Shown here: positions 1-10,613 of the stretch, piece after piece | Layout: each line of letters opens with the position of its first letter | Position numbering within the stretch: the first letter of the stretch is position 1 | Assembly: GCF_021018895.1 (NCBI RefSeq) | Contig: NC_079372.1 | Coordinates: 20,479,237 to 20,543,236 of the forward strand | Reading direction: 5' to 3' | Source: Seriola aureovittata | Lineage: Eukaryota > Chordata > Actinopteri > Carangiformes > Carangidae | Length of the DNA: 64,000 bases | Position numbers and translations under genes: made by a program | The notes under the pieces: generated by a model | The model's database searches: none | What the model was told of the DNA's origin: nothing | Seen by the model: the letters and a program-made list of their open reading frames with translations, nothing else

Positions 1-376
1 TGGGCTTCTCCTGACTCATTACACTTCACACATGCAGCCACTGAGTTCTTGTTGGTTGAAAGATTGGTAAATTAATGTCAAATTAATTGTGGGAGCATAT
101 TCCAACATGCTCAATACAAAGCAGTGATTCATAGTTGGACTTAAATTAAAATAATAGACATGGAGGACACAGAAGAACTGTTGGGGAAACTGCTTGGAAA
201 GTGTAGCGAGCTAAGCTACACCAATATGACAGACATAGTTTACTACCTCAGAAGCAACTTTTTACATTTATTTATTTTTTAATCTAACCAACAAAAGTGT
301 TCAGTTCAATTGTTTGAACTTAATCATTTACTATTCATTTGCTTTGTTTGATTTTATTGTCTTTTAAATGCAGTTT
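1..376. other. AT-rich non-coding DNA, no gene seen
   Basis: AT-rich sequence with no long open frame, no clear simple repeat and no dispersed repeat that I recognise. It borders the TTAGC-type repeat that starts near 377. Nothing else can be supported. Confidence 0.6.
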
Positions 377-800
377 TCTTAAAGTAGCTGTTTGTAAGTT
401 TTGCTATTGCTAACTAGCTTACGTTAGCATCACTAGCTGTTTACTTACTAGTCTAGAGGAAACAAGGTGAGTTCAGCATTAAACTTCATTCTTTTACTCA
501 CAAACAGCTGCCTCCAGACGTAGAAAGAAAGAAACACCAATGTTAACTCTTGTGTCTATCACGTCTTTTCTTCTACTGAAGTTAGCATGCTAACCAGCTA
601 GCCCCCGCTAGCGACTCACTGTAGCCTCCAATCTGCTCTGAAGACGTAGTGCTGCTCAGATGGCGTATTATAACCTCTTGTCTTGTAAACACAACAATGG
701 CTGAAGCTCTTGTCAAGTGACAATCACCACCAGCCGCTGCTGAGACCACGTTCAGCGACAGAGAAAACGTACAAATAGCCCCTTTTAAATGTCTTATTTT
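377..800 (-). repeat. TTAGC-type dispersed repeat, copy 1
   Basis: Read on the minus strand, 377-659 aligns along its length with 8751-9050 on the plus strand. Shared landmarks in order are CTGAGCAGCACTA, GCTAGCTGGTTAGCATGC, GTGATAGAC, GAGTAAA, CTCTAGACT and GTAAACAGCT, with substitutions and small indels between them. The perfect palindrome GTTAGCATGCTAAC lies at 581-594 (8844-8857 in copy 2). The part from 660 to 800 has no partner in the window, but I recall it as belonging to the same perch-like fish repeat. There is no coding capacity, and the class (MITE, SINE or LINE tail) is not evident. Homology to copy 2 is seen directly; the wider family membership is from memory. Confidence 0.75.
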
Positions 801-867
801 TAATGCAAGATGTCTGTGAAGATACTCAGTCATGCAGGTCAGGATTATCTAAGAAAAGCTGAATAGT

Positions 868-935
868 GGAGTTAGTTGTAGATACCTGAAGACGTTTCAG
901 CTCTAATCCAAGAGGCTTCATCATCCAGGTATTAA
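868..935 (-). repeat. Short fragment of a recurrent teleost repeat
   Basis: On the minus strand this reads as a segment with AAGCCTCTTGGATTAGAGC followed by GAAACGTCTTCAGG. I remember it as a frequent motif in fish retrotransposon-derived repeats. It is only about 70 bp, has no second copy in the window, and its parent element cannot be named from the sequence alone. Confidence 0.45.
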
Positions 936-3030
936 ACCTGTGTGGGGTCGTTATCGAGGCGATGGAGTGACATACTGATCCATCATTTCATTTCAGACTG
1001 CAGCAGAGATTCACTGTGCTTGAGGTTCAGAAAACTGCACAACTTGATCAATAAAAGAGTGAAAAGCTATTTGATTGAGGAAGCAGTGATGCTACTGAGA
1101 GACATAGCTTCTGCCCATCACTGACCACTGACACTGCTATTATCCTGCATTTTAATGTAAACACTTTGGATACACAAAATTAAATCAACAACAAACATTT
1201 TATATATAAATACATTAAAAAAAAAACATGGATATTTGTGATGGTTTCTGAATGACTGATATAAAACCTTTGAGTCACCACTCCAGGAAAATCTAAAAAT
1301 TTGTGCAAAGAGGGGAGAAGAGTCACCTGACTGTGATAGGCTGAAAGACCTGTCAATCAAACACCCACACCTAAACACAAACCACTTCAAACATTAAAAC
1401 CCCCTAATTTTTCCTGAGGATTGATGGTGGGGGGAAATTATGGATTAACATAAGAGTGAAGTTGAAGTTTTTCATGAACTCATCAAGTATTTTGAGAGAC
1501 TGATGTTAGTAGAGCACTGAAGTCCACCACTGAAGTCAGATAACAAACACACACTGAAATACTTAAAACACTACAACACTACATGTGTTTTCAGTTATTC
1601 TGGCTGTTTAAAACTCTGTGTGAATTTGCATCCAGGCAAAGTGATGCTGGAGTTGTACAGTGCGTGAGGTCATCAGCTTTGTCGAGCTAATTAATATGAT
1701 AGAAGTGTAATTTATCCAAGGCTAACAGGTGCAACAAAGCTAACAGGAGAGTCCGGGTGATGCCAATCAAACGGTCTCCACACACCTACGCAGACCCGAG
1801 AAAAGGTCTTTTCTGCCAGAACAAGTGAAATCCCCTGTGTGGGTGCACCACAGGCTCGCAGGGCCTTTCTCTGCATATTGTATTTCAAGTTTTAAGTTAG
1901 TGGATTTAAAACGTGAGTGAATGTTTTGGCAACCTGGAGTTAGAGCGTGAAAAAAGCTTACACTTTTGCTTCTTGCTGAATTGAATGAGGATTGAGAATC
2001 AACTCTGATTTGAATCCTAACACTAACAATCGGGGTTGGTATCACGTCCTTTCGTTTCCTGTCATTACGCTGGCTGTTCTCTGGCTGTTATTTGCCCTCA
2101 CCAGTCGGGAATGAGTTTCTCTCCTGACTCACATTTTTCTGTCACCAGTTTTTCATGTTTGTAGCAAGGTAGCTAAGTCTCAAGTCGTTGTGTCTCACCT
2201 ATTTCTCCTAGTGAATTTGAGGAGAAAAATATGTGAAATGTATTAGAAAAAACAGAAACTAAAGTGAGGCTGAAGTGAGAATCACAACTGTCTCTCCTGA
2301 GCTGTAAAAGAGGAGTAATATTCTCCTCTGGGTTGCTAGCTCAGAAGCTAAACCACTGGAAAACAGCTGTCACTGAACACAACACCAAACGTATCGAACT
2401 TCTGAGGAAATCACAGATATGGGCATCTTTCTAATTAGTCAAATTCATGTGCAAAAAAATAAAATTCCTGTTAAATTTTCAAAGCCAACACACGGGGGCT
2501 TTAATATCTTCTAAAAGTTTTAAAACGGACAACAACATATGTGTGACATTTTGTGCCATTATAGCTGCTGAGACCCTGAGCTAAGTTTCCCCCGTCACTT
2601 CAATAAAGTCACAGTTTTCTTGGAGCCAGTTCAAGGATCCGTGGGGAACGCTTGAGGGACTAACTAAACTTTATTAAATGGTTTTCTGTGACTCTAAAGT
2701 GTTTGTGCACAGTGAAGCATTTATACAGCACATATTATCACTCGGATCCCTTCCTCACTCCGACATAAGAGTGTGCACACATCATGGGGGAAAAAACCCC
2801 CAAAAAAACAACCAAAAAAAGAGGAATTACATGGTGAATCTGTAAAGGAGGTGAGGCTCTGACATGATCTGTTATGTGAACATGTAATGTGTCAAAAAGA
2901 CAGCTCAATAGTGAGGAAATGCTTTCACTTCACTTTATGTGCGGCTTCATTGACCTGACAGGCTTAGCCGAGGAAAACGCCCCTGGCTTTAATGGCACCA
3001 AATAAGCTCTGGTGTTGGTGTTGGGGTTCT
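936..3030. other. Non-coding stretch, no gene seen
   Basis: About 2 kb with only short spurious frames. It includes a 10-base A run at 1217-1226 and A-rich patches near 2787-2820. The passages 1120-1400 and 2080-2350 read like decayed repeat sequence but have no partner in the window. No splice-bounded open frame or RNA gene was recognised. Confidence 0.6.
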
Positions 3031-3031
3031 C

Positions 3032-3032
<1 letters not shown>

Positions 3033-3092
<60 letters not shown>

Positions 3093-3120
3093 GTGTGTGT
3101 GCATGTATGTCTGTGTGTGT
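3033..3120. repeat. (GT)n microsatellite, 88 bp, interrupted
   Basis: Almost continuous GT dinucleotides, interrupted by single GC or CA changes near 3087 and a CATGTATGTC break near 3102-3111. It is among the longest dinucleotide arrays in the window and is likely length-polymorphic. Confidence 0.97.
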
Positions 3121-4365
3121 CTAACCTAGCACTTCAAAAAAAAAGAAAGAAAAAAGGGAGAGAAAGAATAGGCAAATGAATGTTGTACCCACTTGCAGTT
3201 TGAACCCCTCTCTAATGGAACAAGTATTCCCCGAGTGAGTCAGTATAATCAATGGAGGCATCACAGATGTGCAAGAGGAAAGCCTGTTTCTTTTAATGGC
3301 AGGACCAATGAGCTGTGTTACAGACATGCTGCAATATAGATGAGACATACAAAGCTGTTCTTTCACCCTAAACTGCTATTATGTCTTCTCTTTTCAAACC
3401 TAAGCTCTTTTCCTCTCGGCTCCCCTCTTCACTCCCCTCCTATGGAATATATATGTGACGAGTGTTAATACTTGTCCTGCGATTTACAGAGTACCAGCGG
3501 GATACACGTGAAGAGTGCGTGTGCGTTTGAGTGAGAATATTATGGCACCAGTCCACGACGACGAGCCGGGCTTTCAAGGGGCATTTCATGAAGATTGAAG
3601 CACAGAGTGGTTTCGTTGAACGGGCAGAAAAATAGCTGTAGTCATTTCGGCCTCAAGAAAGCAATCTGCTGTCAGAGAAGTCGCAGAGGGGTTTCTTACA
3701 TCATCCTGAAGGAGCTCTTGAATACTATATATCCATAAAAACACATTTTGATCAATATTCAAACAACATTAACACAGACAATAGACATGTGCCCTCAGGA
3801 TAAGAACAGCATCAACATATTCATCCCATAACTGTAGTATGCTTCAGCGCGGTTCAGAGCATTTACAGCTCGCTCAGTGATTATCCGCCATTGATTGCGT
3901 GGTAGATTGTGTGGTGTGCGGGTTCTTTCTCTTGGTTTGGTTTACATAATTAAATTATGTAGGACATGGGCAGCCAGAAGCGCTTTTTCTCTTTGGAACA
4001 CTTCAGAGAGTGAATGGAGCAGATCTATTTCAGGAAGTGGGTTAGTGGTGAGGGGAAGAGGCTTGATTCAGAGAATAAACACATATTTTACACATTAGAA
4101 TATTTGTTATTGCACCATGCAGCCCCTGGTGTCCCCCGAATCTGTAGATGGTGAGATAAAACATATCAGACGCATCTCAGCCCGGGTAGGAGTATTACAC
4201 TGTATGTAATGTATATGTCATACTTTGTATTGACTAAATGTGGTGGATGATTGACCAACGTGCAGTGATGCAATTATCTGATTAAAAACTTGTTTCCACT
4301 AACACTAGCTCCATCTATTGGATTCAATTTCATAATAGCAGCATAATGTGAATTCTTGTGATTTT
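3121..4365. other. Non-coding stretch, no gene seen
   Basis: Unique-looking sequence between a GT microsatellite and the first DR1 copy. It begins with a purine-rich patch (3136-3172). Open frames are all below 85 codons and resemble nothing known. No repeat partner was found in the window. Confidence 0.55.
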
Positions 4366-4930
4366 CACACATAAAAAGTGAAAAAAAAGTCTGAAGCTCG
4401 TCTCCTCTCACTTCCTGAGTGAGAAGTCTGGATCAGGCTTGAGCCCCGCCCACCACCTGATGGCTCCAGGTGGACAGGTGAAAGAGCAGAGAGCATCAAG
4501 ATGTTCAGAGGAGGAAACATCAGAGAGACTCAGCCACATGTTTGAGCCTCAGTCAGACCCAGACTCAGAGGAGGAGTCTGTTGAGACCAGAACCAGAGAC
4601 TAGCAGACGGGTCAGAACGGTTAGCATAGTTAGCATCTTTTATTTGTTTATGTTGTTTGTTAGCTTGTAACTGACAGTGGCTGACACAGTGTTAGCAGTT
4701 GTGCTAATGCTAACTCTCTCTCTCTGCACTGACAAGGTTTCAGGTTTATTTAGCCCCGCCCCCACAAGTTGACAGGATTGGTTCCTTAGGTTTGTGACGT
4801 ATGAAACCCTGAATCTGTGTTTATGAGTCTGTCATTGGTTCACTGCAGTTCAAGGTGGAAACACTCAGTCATGGTGTTGATGATTATTTCACTCATCATG
4901 TGTCTTGTATCCTATAAAAATATGATATGG
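4366..4930 (+). repeat. Dispersed repeat DR1, copy A (most complete right end)
   Basis: One of three copies of a ~560 bp repeat (others at 39097-39612, inverted, and 48403-48960). Shared blocks in order are TTTTCACACATAAAAA, TCTGAAGCTCGTCTCCTCTC, CACCACCTG, AGGTGGACAGGTGAAAGA, GAGAGCATCAAGATG, ACATCAGAGAGACTCAG, GACCAGAACCAGAGACTAGC, AGACGGGTCAGAAC, TTGTTTGTTAGCTTGTAACT, a (TC)n tract, AGGATTGGTT, and ACTGCAGTTCAAGG. Copy A lacks the leftmost segment present in B and C. It keeps the right end, with GATGATTATTTCACTCATCA and an A-rich stop shared with B. There is no long open frame and no convincing terminal inverted repeat, so it is non-autonomous and unclassified. Confidence 0.9.
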
Positions 4931-4980
4931 ATGTTAACATGGTTAAAGGAAATTACAGGAAAAAGGAATAGTGTAACATG

Positions 4981-5029
4981 ATTAGCCAGCTTAGCTTAGC
5001 TTAAAGCCTGCTAGCCTGGCTCTGTCCAA
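4981..5029 (+). repeat. Fragment of TTAGCTTAGC-type teleost repeat
   Basis: Contains AGCCAGCTTAGCTTAGCTTA followed by CTAGCCTGGCTCTGTCCAA. These are two diagnostic blocks of a repeat whose longer copy lies at 33620-33875; the block between them is deleted. The CTAGCCTGGCTCTGTCC block is familiar to me from many fish genomes. Confidence 0.65.
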
Positions 5030-5101
5030 TGTGAGATGTATTGATATTGAGATATTTTGTATTTCATTTGTTCAAACTCAACAAACAGAAATATAAAGCC
5101 A

Positions 5102-5306
5102 GAGGTGGAAGCCTCCTTTAAGTAAAAACACAAGTACCACAATATAAAAAGACTCTATTACAAGTAAAAGTGCTGCATATAAAATCCTATTTAAGTAGAT
5201 GAACCTAACACAAATGTATTATCAATGAAAAGTATCAAAAGTAAAAGTAATCATTGTTGAAAATTGGCCCCTTTGCCTGACATATTATCATATATTACAT
5301 TATCAC
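5102..5306 (+). repeat. TAAGTAAAAGTA-type dispersed repeat
   Basis: Starts AGGTGGAAG, then has repeated AAGTAAAA units, TATTACAAGTAAAAGTGCTG, AAAATCCTATTTAAGTA, AGTATCAAAAGTAAAAGTA and TTGGCCCCTTT, followed by an AT-rich tail with ATATTA units. This order matches a repeat I recall as one of the most frequent in percomorph fish. There is only one copy here, so the call depends on memory rather than internal homology. Confidence 0.7.
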
Positions 5307-6149
5307 TATTCTATATACACTTGGAGAAAGTTGCAGAGCTTCCATTTCCCCTCTGAACGTCTCACTTGGTTTCATTGAATAACTGTTCACTGACCAACAA
5401 AGTCAAATTATTCAATACTTCACACAAAGAAAAAACAAAGATCAGAGATTTTCCAGTAAATGAATATAGATTTTTTTATCCACGCATTGCTTTGTTTTTT
5501 TTCCTTTCTTCCCACCACATTAATCATCTGATGACCACCCAGATTAAATGTTTGCAGGAGGCCTTCTCTCCTCTTTGGTGCAACTGACGAACTTATAAAC
5601 ACCTGAAATGTGACAAAGGGAAAACTAGACTTAATTCTTTTCTAAAGGCTCTAATGGCAAAAAGGTTGGGAATAACTGCAGCAGAGTGAGAAGAACAAAC
5701 CCAAAATTGTTCAGTAAATGAGCTTCCTTCCTTCCAGCACTGTGTAAAACCTACAATTACTGGTTTTACATGCTGGGATGATTTATTGGTGAAGGACAGC
5801 TTGGCCGAGTGACTGTGGGCAGTTTCCCAAAGTTTTGTCACATGGTTGCCAAACCATAACCTGTGCTCACTGACAAGCAGCAGACCCCAACAGGAAACTG
5901 AGCCTCGCATCACAAACTGTTTGTTTTGCTCCTTTCTGTTGATAAACCACTTGATTCAACTGTTACAGCAGCATGTGTCTCCCTTTCCCTGTCCTGTCTC
6001 CCCTGTAGCTCCTCCATGAGATGCACCTGGCCTGGGAGGGAAGGGTTTGGAGGCTCTGGTGGTGCCAGAATCAGAAGAGGCAGAGGCTTTTAGCATGGGG
6101 ACTGCTGGTCTTGCTGCCTGTCACGCCCGGGGGTTTTTATTCCTCCACA
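5307..6149. other. Non-coding stretch, no gene seen
   Basis: No recognisable gene. A 106-codon minus-strand frame at 5593-5913 has no recognisable motif and is typical of chance frames. No repeat partner was found. Confidence 0.5.
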
Positions 6150-6505
6150 GACAGAGCCGGAGGCATGTTGTTTTCAGGTTGTTCGTCTGTCCGACTCATT
6201 CTCGTGGACACAATATCTCAGTAAGGCCTTGAAGGAACTTCTTCAAGTTTGATACAAACATTAACCTGGACTCATGGATGAACTGATTAGGTTTTGGTGG
6301 CTAAAGGTAAAAGGTGAACGTCACAGCGACCTCACGAAACATGATTTTGGCCTTGTGAACTTGATATCTCGAGAACTTCATTTAGCGTCCTGGTTGTTTT
6401 GTATATTTATATTAAATAAACTCTTTGGTCATTGATGGTTTAGAGGTGTGATCTGATCAGTGTCACTGGTGGAGGCCTCCTAGTGGTGGAGTGCAACAAC
6501 GACAA
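6150..6505 (+). repeat. Repeat with GGATGAACTGATTAG motif (DR2), copy 1
   Basis: Carries GCCGGAGGCATGTTGTTTTC, ACTCATTCTCGTGGACAC, ATATCTCAGTAA, GGAACTTCTTCAA, TGGATGAACTGATTAGGTTT, GGTGGCTAAAGG and CATGATTTTGGCC. Two other same-strand copies (35985-36230 and 55878-56030) share the GAACTTCTTC, ACTTGGACT and TGAACTGA blocks. I recall this as a common teleost repeat. It has no coding capacity. Confidence 0.75.
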
Positions 6506-6550
6506 AATACATAGTTTAAATAAGACAGCTTCAGACGTATTGATAGGTAG

Positions 6551-6735
6551 TTTTTGACTTTGGACACAGTCAGGTAAAGTGTTTGCTTCCGGTCTTAATA
6601 TGCAATGCTAAGCTAGGCTAACCACGTCCAGACTCTAGCTTCACATGCACAGAAATGATTGATTCTGATCTTCATACGCCACTCTGGACAAAAAGTAAAT
6701 TATGCTTTTCTTAAAAGTAAATGTGTTTCCCAGAA
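6551..6735 (-). repeat. Decayed TTAGCTTAGC-type repeat, inverted copy
   Basis: Reads as the reverse complement of the left part of the repeat at 33620-33875. Landmarks on the plus strand are TTTGGACACAGTCAGG, GCTTCCGGTCTTAATATG, ATGCTAAGCTAGGCTAACC, TCTAGCTTCACATG and GTGTTTCCCAGAA. Heavily diverged, so an old copy. Confidence 0.6.
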
Positions 6736-8750
6736 TGAAAACTTTCAGTACAGTTCAATGAAGCCAAGCAACCGTCAAAATGAGGCACAATTATGTTGAG
6801 ACTGAAGTCCTTGTGATGTAAAACCCAAATAATCTGTATGCATTAATTCAGCTGTAGCATTCTTAATGTGCCGCTGAAGTATTATTGGACTTGTCCTTGA
6901 AACCCACTTACTGTGAATTGATAAAGCGTATTCTTTTTTATGCCTCACTCAAAGAGCCTCCCATGCAATTGTACTGTGGGCTAAGACCTGATTTCCATTT
7001 CCATCACACGATAACAGCCTCGCCTCACTCTCACTGAGCGACAGACGAGGATAAAAGCAAAATCAAAGCCAGTCAAAAACAATTTGACGAGCTAATGGAG
7101 TTGAGGGGATCGTGTCCTATACTCCCGGATTTTCTTTAACATGACATCACGTGCAGCTGTACACGGATCCCACGGTAAACCATTCTGGTGGTGGTGTCGC
7201 ATTCTCCTCTGGTTAATGCCTATTAATACGTATTACTTAAATTATAATTGATAGATTCACTTTGATGTACCGGTACTGCAAGTACAGGTACATGCTTAAA
7301 AAAAAATCCTTTGAAGGCAGATCCTCCAACATTCCCCCGGTGCGCTTGCCAGCAATGGAGAGCAGAAACACAGAGAGAGAGAGAGAGAGGGAGTGGTACA
7401 GCTACAATGCAGACTCAGTAATGTGGCCCACCTCCCATGTACCCCTGCTCTGGCTCTGCACAAAAAAGAAAAGAAAAGAGAAAAAAGAAAAACAACCAGG
7501 CCTCATATGTCACTGTCAATACTGGCCCACATGAATCCAATATGTCCAGCAATGAGAGACTTTGTTCAAACAGATTATTTGGCATTGGATAACAAGAAGT
7601 GCACATGCATACGAGTGTGTTACTGCTCGGCTGCACTGAGAACAAACCTGCACAGCACAATGCGTTCAGAAGAATAAAGAAGAAACAGCTTCTAAGCTTT
7701 ACTTACAAAGTTAGTTGTTTCCTTATAGGACACGCTGTTATATACGCCCCACAGCCAACTAAAAGATTGCTTAATCCAGAACAGAATCCTTTTTGCTGAT
7801 CCTTTGTTTTTGAACAAATAATTGTATTCCCTTACCTGACGCTTCAGGGGTGGAAGGAAGAGAGGAAGATGGAGAAGACGGGGAGCCACATCAATATAAT
7901 TGGTGCTATAACAGGATATATATATATATATATATATAAAAAAAAATAAAATCATCAGTGTTGCTTCAGCTTTGTCCCAATCAGACTTTGATTCAGTTGC
8001 AGACACATGAGCGTTGACAGACAAAAGAAAAAAAAGAAGCAAAGAGCAGGCATTAGCATTAACATTTTCATTAATTGAATCTTGTTCTAACTTAATCAGG
8101 AACCCCACTGAACCTCAAGTTATACGAATCTCCACCCTCAAACCGAATTCAATATCTACAATGCAGTACGTAAGGATTAGGACAGTGATGCAGTATGTTT
8201 TTCATTGCTTCGGCTCAGCAGATTGAATTTTAAATTAAACAATGACTATGAGGCTCAAGTTCTGACCCTCAGCTTGAAGGGAACTCAAGATTCATCTAAA
8301 AGAGAGCTGCAACCTCTAATTCATCATGTGGATGTAAACAGCCACAAATACTTGAGGTAGAAAGTCAGTACTTTAATTTCATAGTCATTGTCCTCGTACT
8401 TAAGGGCTGGACTTATGTTGGTATACATCATGATATAATACAATACACAAGACTTCTTGCAGGAAGGCAGGTGTTCGAGCAGAGTCTGGATATTAGCAGG
8501 AAAAACCCTTCAGGCTGCTGAAAACTCGCGTTATTGAGCTCTGAGCGCCGACATTTTATGGAATTAAAATACACTTTTTCCCTCAGAAGATTGCATTTCT
8601 AATGTTTTTTTTTTGTTTTCAAGGTACACAGGTGTATTTTCATCAATCTATTTTTCATATGTCTGTAATATGTTGAAGTGAAACTAATACTTTACACTTG
8701 GATATCATGAAACTTCCATCCATCCACCATCTGTTCTCCCAAATTTAATT
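6736..8750. other. Non-coding stretch with simple repeats
   Basis: Contains an (AG)n tract at 7372-7389 and a (TA)n tract at 7916-7938. A 138-codon minus-strand frame (7692-8108) runs through the TA tract and encodes a run of alternating Ile and Tyr there, so I do not take it as a gene. The rest shows no recognisable element. Confidence 0.6.
7916..7938. repeat. (AT)n microsatellite
   Basis: Continuous AT dinucleotides followed directly by an A-rich run. Confidence 0.95.
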
Positions 8751-9050
8751 CTGAGCAGCACTATGTCTTCATCTGGACTGGATACTGCAATGACTCGCTT
8801 TTGCAAAGTAGCATTAGGAGAAGGGACAGGGTGGGGCTAGCTGGTTAGCATGCTAACTTCAGGAGTAGAAAAGAAGTGATAGACGCAAAATGGATGTCGT
8901 TGGAGACACCTCTCAGTGAGTAAAGGAATAAAGTTTGATGCCGAACTCGCCACACTTCTTCTAGACTGGTAAGCAAACAGCTGTTAATACTAACGTTAAG
9001 CTAACATTGGCTAAGTAGCTATAGCAAAAACGTACAAATCGCTCCTTAAA
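8751..9050 (+). repeat. TTAGC-type dispersed repeat, copy 2
   Basis: Plus-strand partner of copy 1 at 377-659. It begins CTGAGCAGCACTATGTCTTC, passes through GGGGCTAGCTGGTTAGCATG and ends near CGCTCCTTAAAG. It contains AAAATGGATGTCG-type sequence missing from copy 1, and the partners differ by several small indels. No open frame. Confidence 0.8.
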
Positions 9051-10183
9051 GTCAAAGAGAAATGCTACAAAACCAAAAGGGTGTGAAGCCAGAAGAGAGA
9101 AAAAAAGATTGGCTGACTGCCACAAGCTTTTTTATCTCCAGTATTCAGTCCAGGTGAACTGAACCTCCCTGACCACCTGACACCGGGGAGCAGCGAGAGG
9201 CCGAGGAGTCCTGTCCAGAGAGGGTCATTGCACCATCATGCATACAAGAGTATATGCTCCTCCAGTCTCAGTGTACTTGTATTTGCCTTTTTTTTTAGCC
9301 TCCACACTGTTACGGTTACTGCCCATGATGGTGTTAATCTGTGAGGGTGGGGTTCTTGCTCCTGTATGTGCTGGAAAGTGAGTTTTAAAGCTCTCAGCTC
9401 TTATAGGGGGAATAATCCCTGAGCCACTGGGAGTGAGTGATCCACAGCCCCATCAACCCCACACAAATATATTATGGCTATTTTGTGTCACGGGGCTGTA
9501 AAGTTCTTACTTATTGCCCCTTTTAAATGAAAATATCTATTAAAGCTTTAATGTGAAGCCAGCAGCAGAGCAATTTCAGTGTATGATCGACAGCAAATAT
9601 TATCTCAGCAGCATGATCCTTTAGTGGCAATAAGGATTTCCAGCGCCAGTTCAGACAACAGGGAAGGTTTTTTTTCTCTTTGTTTTGTTTTTTTTTTTTT
9701 GTTGAACTGAGTACATCAAAGTTTGATGAGAGATTTGTTTCTGATGCACTTCTCACAGCTCCCGGTTTTTCGCGTCGCTCCAGTGCACATGGTGGAGCTC
9801 CTTCAGGAGATGATCTAGTGTAACACTTAAAAGTCGGCCGACCGGTTTTTATAACCACATTAATCACTGCCGCTCTCGTACGCTCTCGAGCAGCCTCAGC
9901 CACTTGTGGAAAGGAAGAGCTCAGCGGGGGCTTTTCATGAATTAAGACCCAAGCAGATCGGAGGCCAGTCAATAGCACATCCCTCTGACTCGCCTGATTT
10001 CCCACCGTCACCTTGCGGTAAAGTTCTGCTTTGCAGTCCGACATGAGATTATCTCACCATTCCTTATATGAAGCCTTCAAAGTATTTCAGTTATTGCTGT
10101 TCCATTTTTCTGGAATTAGTTCTGGACAACACAATACACTGCGTCTGTCCATAGACAACTTTCTTTATCAAGAATGTCTATAC
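9051..10183. other. Repeat-poor non-coding block, possible conserved DNA
   Basis: Holds the longest open frame of the window (9523-10044, minus, 173 codons). Its product has a Lys-rich stretch encoded by a T-rich tract at 9668-9702 and no recognisable domain, so I treat it as a chance frame. The flanking sequences 9520-9660 and 9880-10050 have no simple or dispersed repeats and could be conserved non-coding DNA, but conservation was not measured. Confidence 0.4.
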
Positions 10184-10613
10184 CAGTGGTTCCCGAGTTT
10201 GGTGAAAAGATGTAATTATAATACACATAGATAATGTTTTAAAACAAAATGACCTTTTATTGTTTTGTTTTTTTCTTTTCTCTAAGGCCTATCACTGTGA
10301 TCAGCCAATGATAGGAGCTTTTATGTTGTTGCCAGCCAGACCGAGTATCAAATTAGATAGCTAGTCAACAACACAAAGAGTTAAAAGGAAAGCGGCAGAT
10401 GGTGGATGGACAAGTGATCTCTCCCCAGAAAACAAGAAAGAATAATTGAGCTTCCCCTCCTTTCAGTTCAATCCTGAACGTCCAATTGTCATCATTAAAA
10501 TGGAAACGCTCTGGGAAAGCATGATTTGGCCTTCGCGTTGTTAGATGTGCGCCGCCAACATTTTTCAGATTTTCAAGTGGGTCATGAGTTGGAAAAGAGG
10601 TTGTGAACCGCTG
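10184..10613. mobile_element. Non-autonomous hAT-like DNA transposon (MITE), ~430 bp
   Basis: Left end CAGTGGTTCCCGAG and right end, read on the other strand, CAGCGGTTCACAAC. These match the CAGTGGTTCCCAAC-type terminal inverted repeat known from hAT superfamily elements. The element is flanked by GTCTATAC (10176-10183) and GTTTATAA (10614-10621), identical at 6 of 8 positions. That fits the 8 bp target duplication characteristic of hAT transposition. No transposase frame is present; the 126-codon minus-strand frame at 10365-10745 runs out of the element and resembles nothing. Divergence of the ends and of the duplication suggests an old, inactive copy. Confidence 0.8.

Noticed and set aside
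7692..8108. 138-codon minus-strand frame
   Set aside because: Crosses a TA repeat (alternating Ile/Tyr) and has no known motif.
9523..10044. 173-codon open frame on the minus strand, the longest in the window
   Set aside because: No recognisable domain, a Lys-rich run that comes from a T-rich tract, and no splice or promoter context. Length is within chance for 64 kb of this composition.
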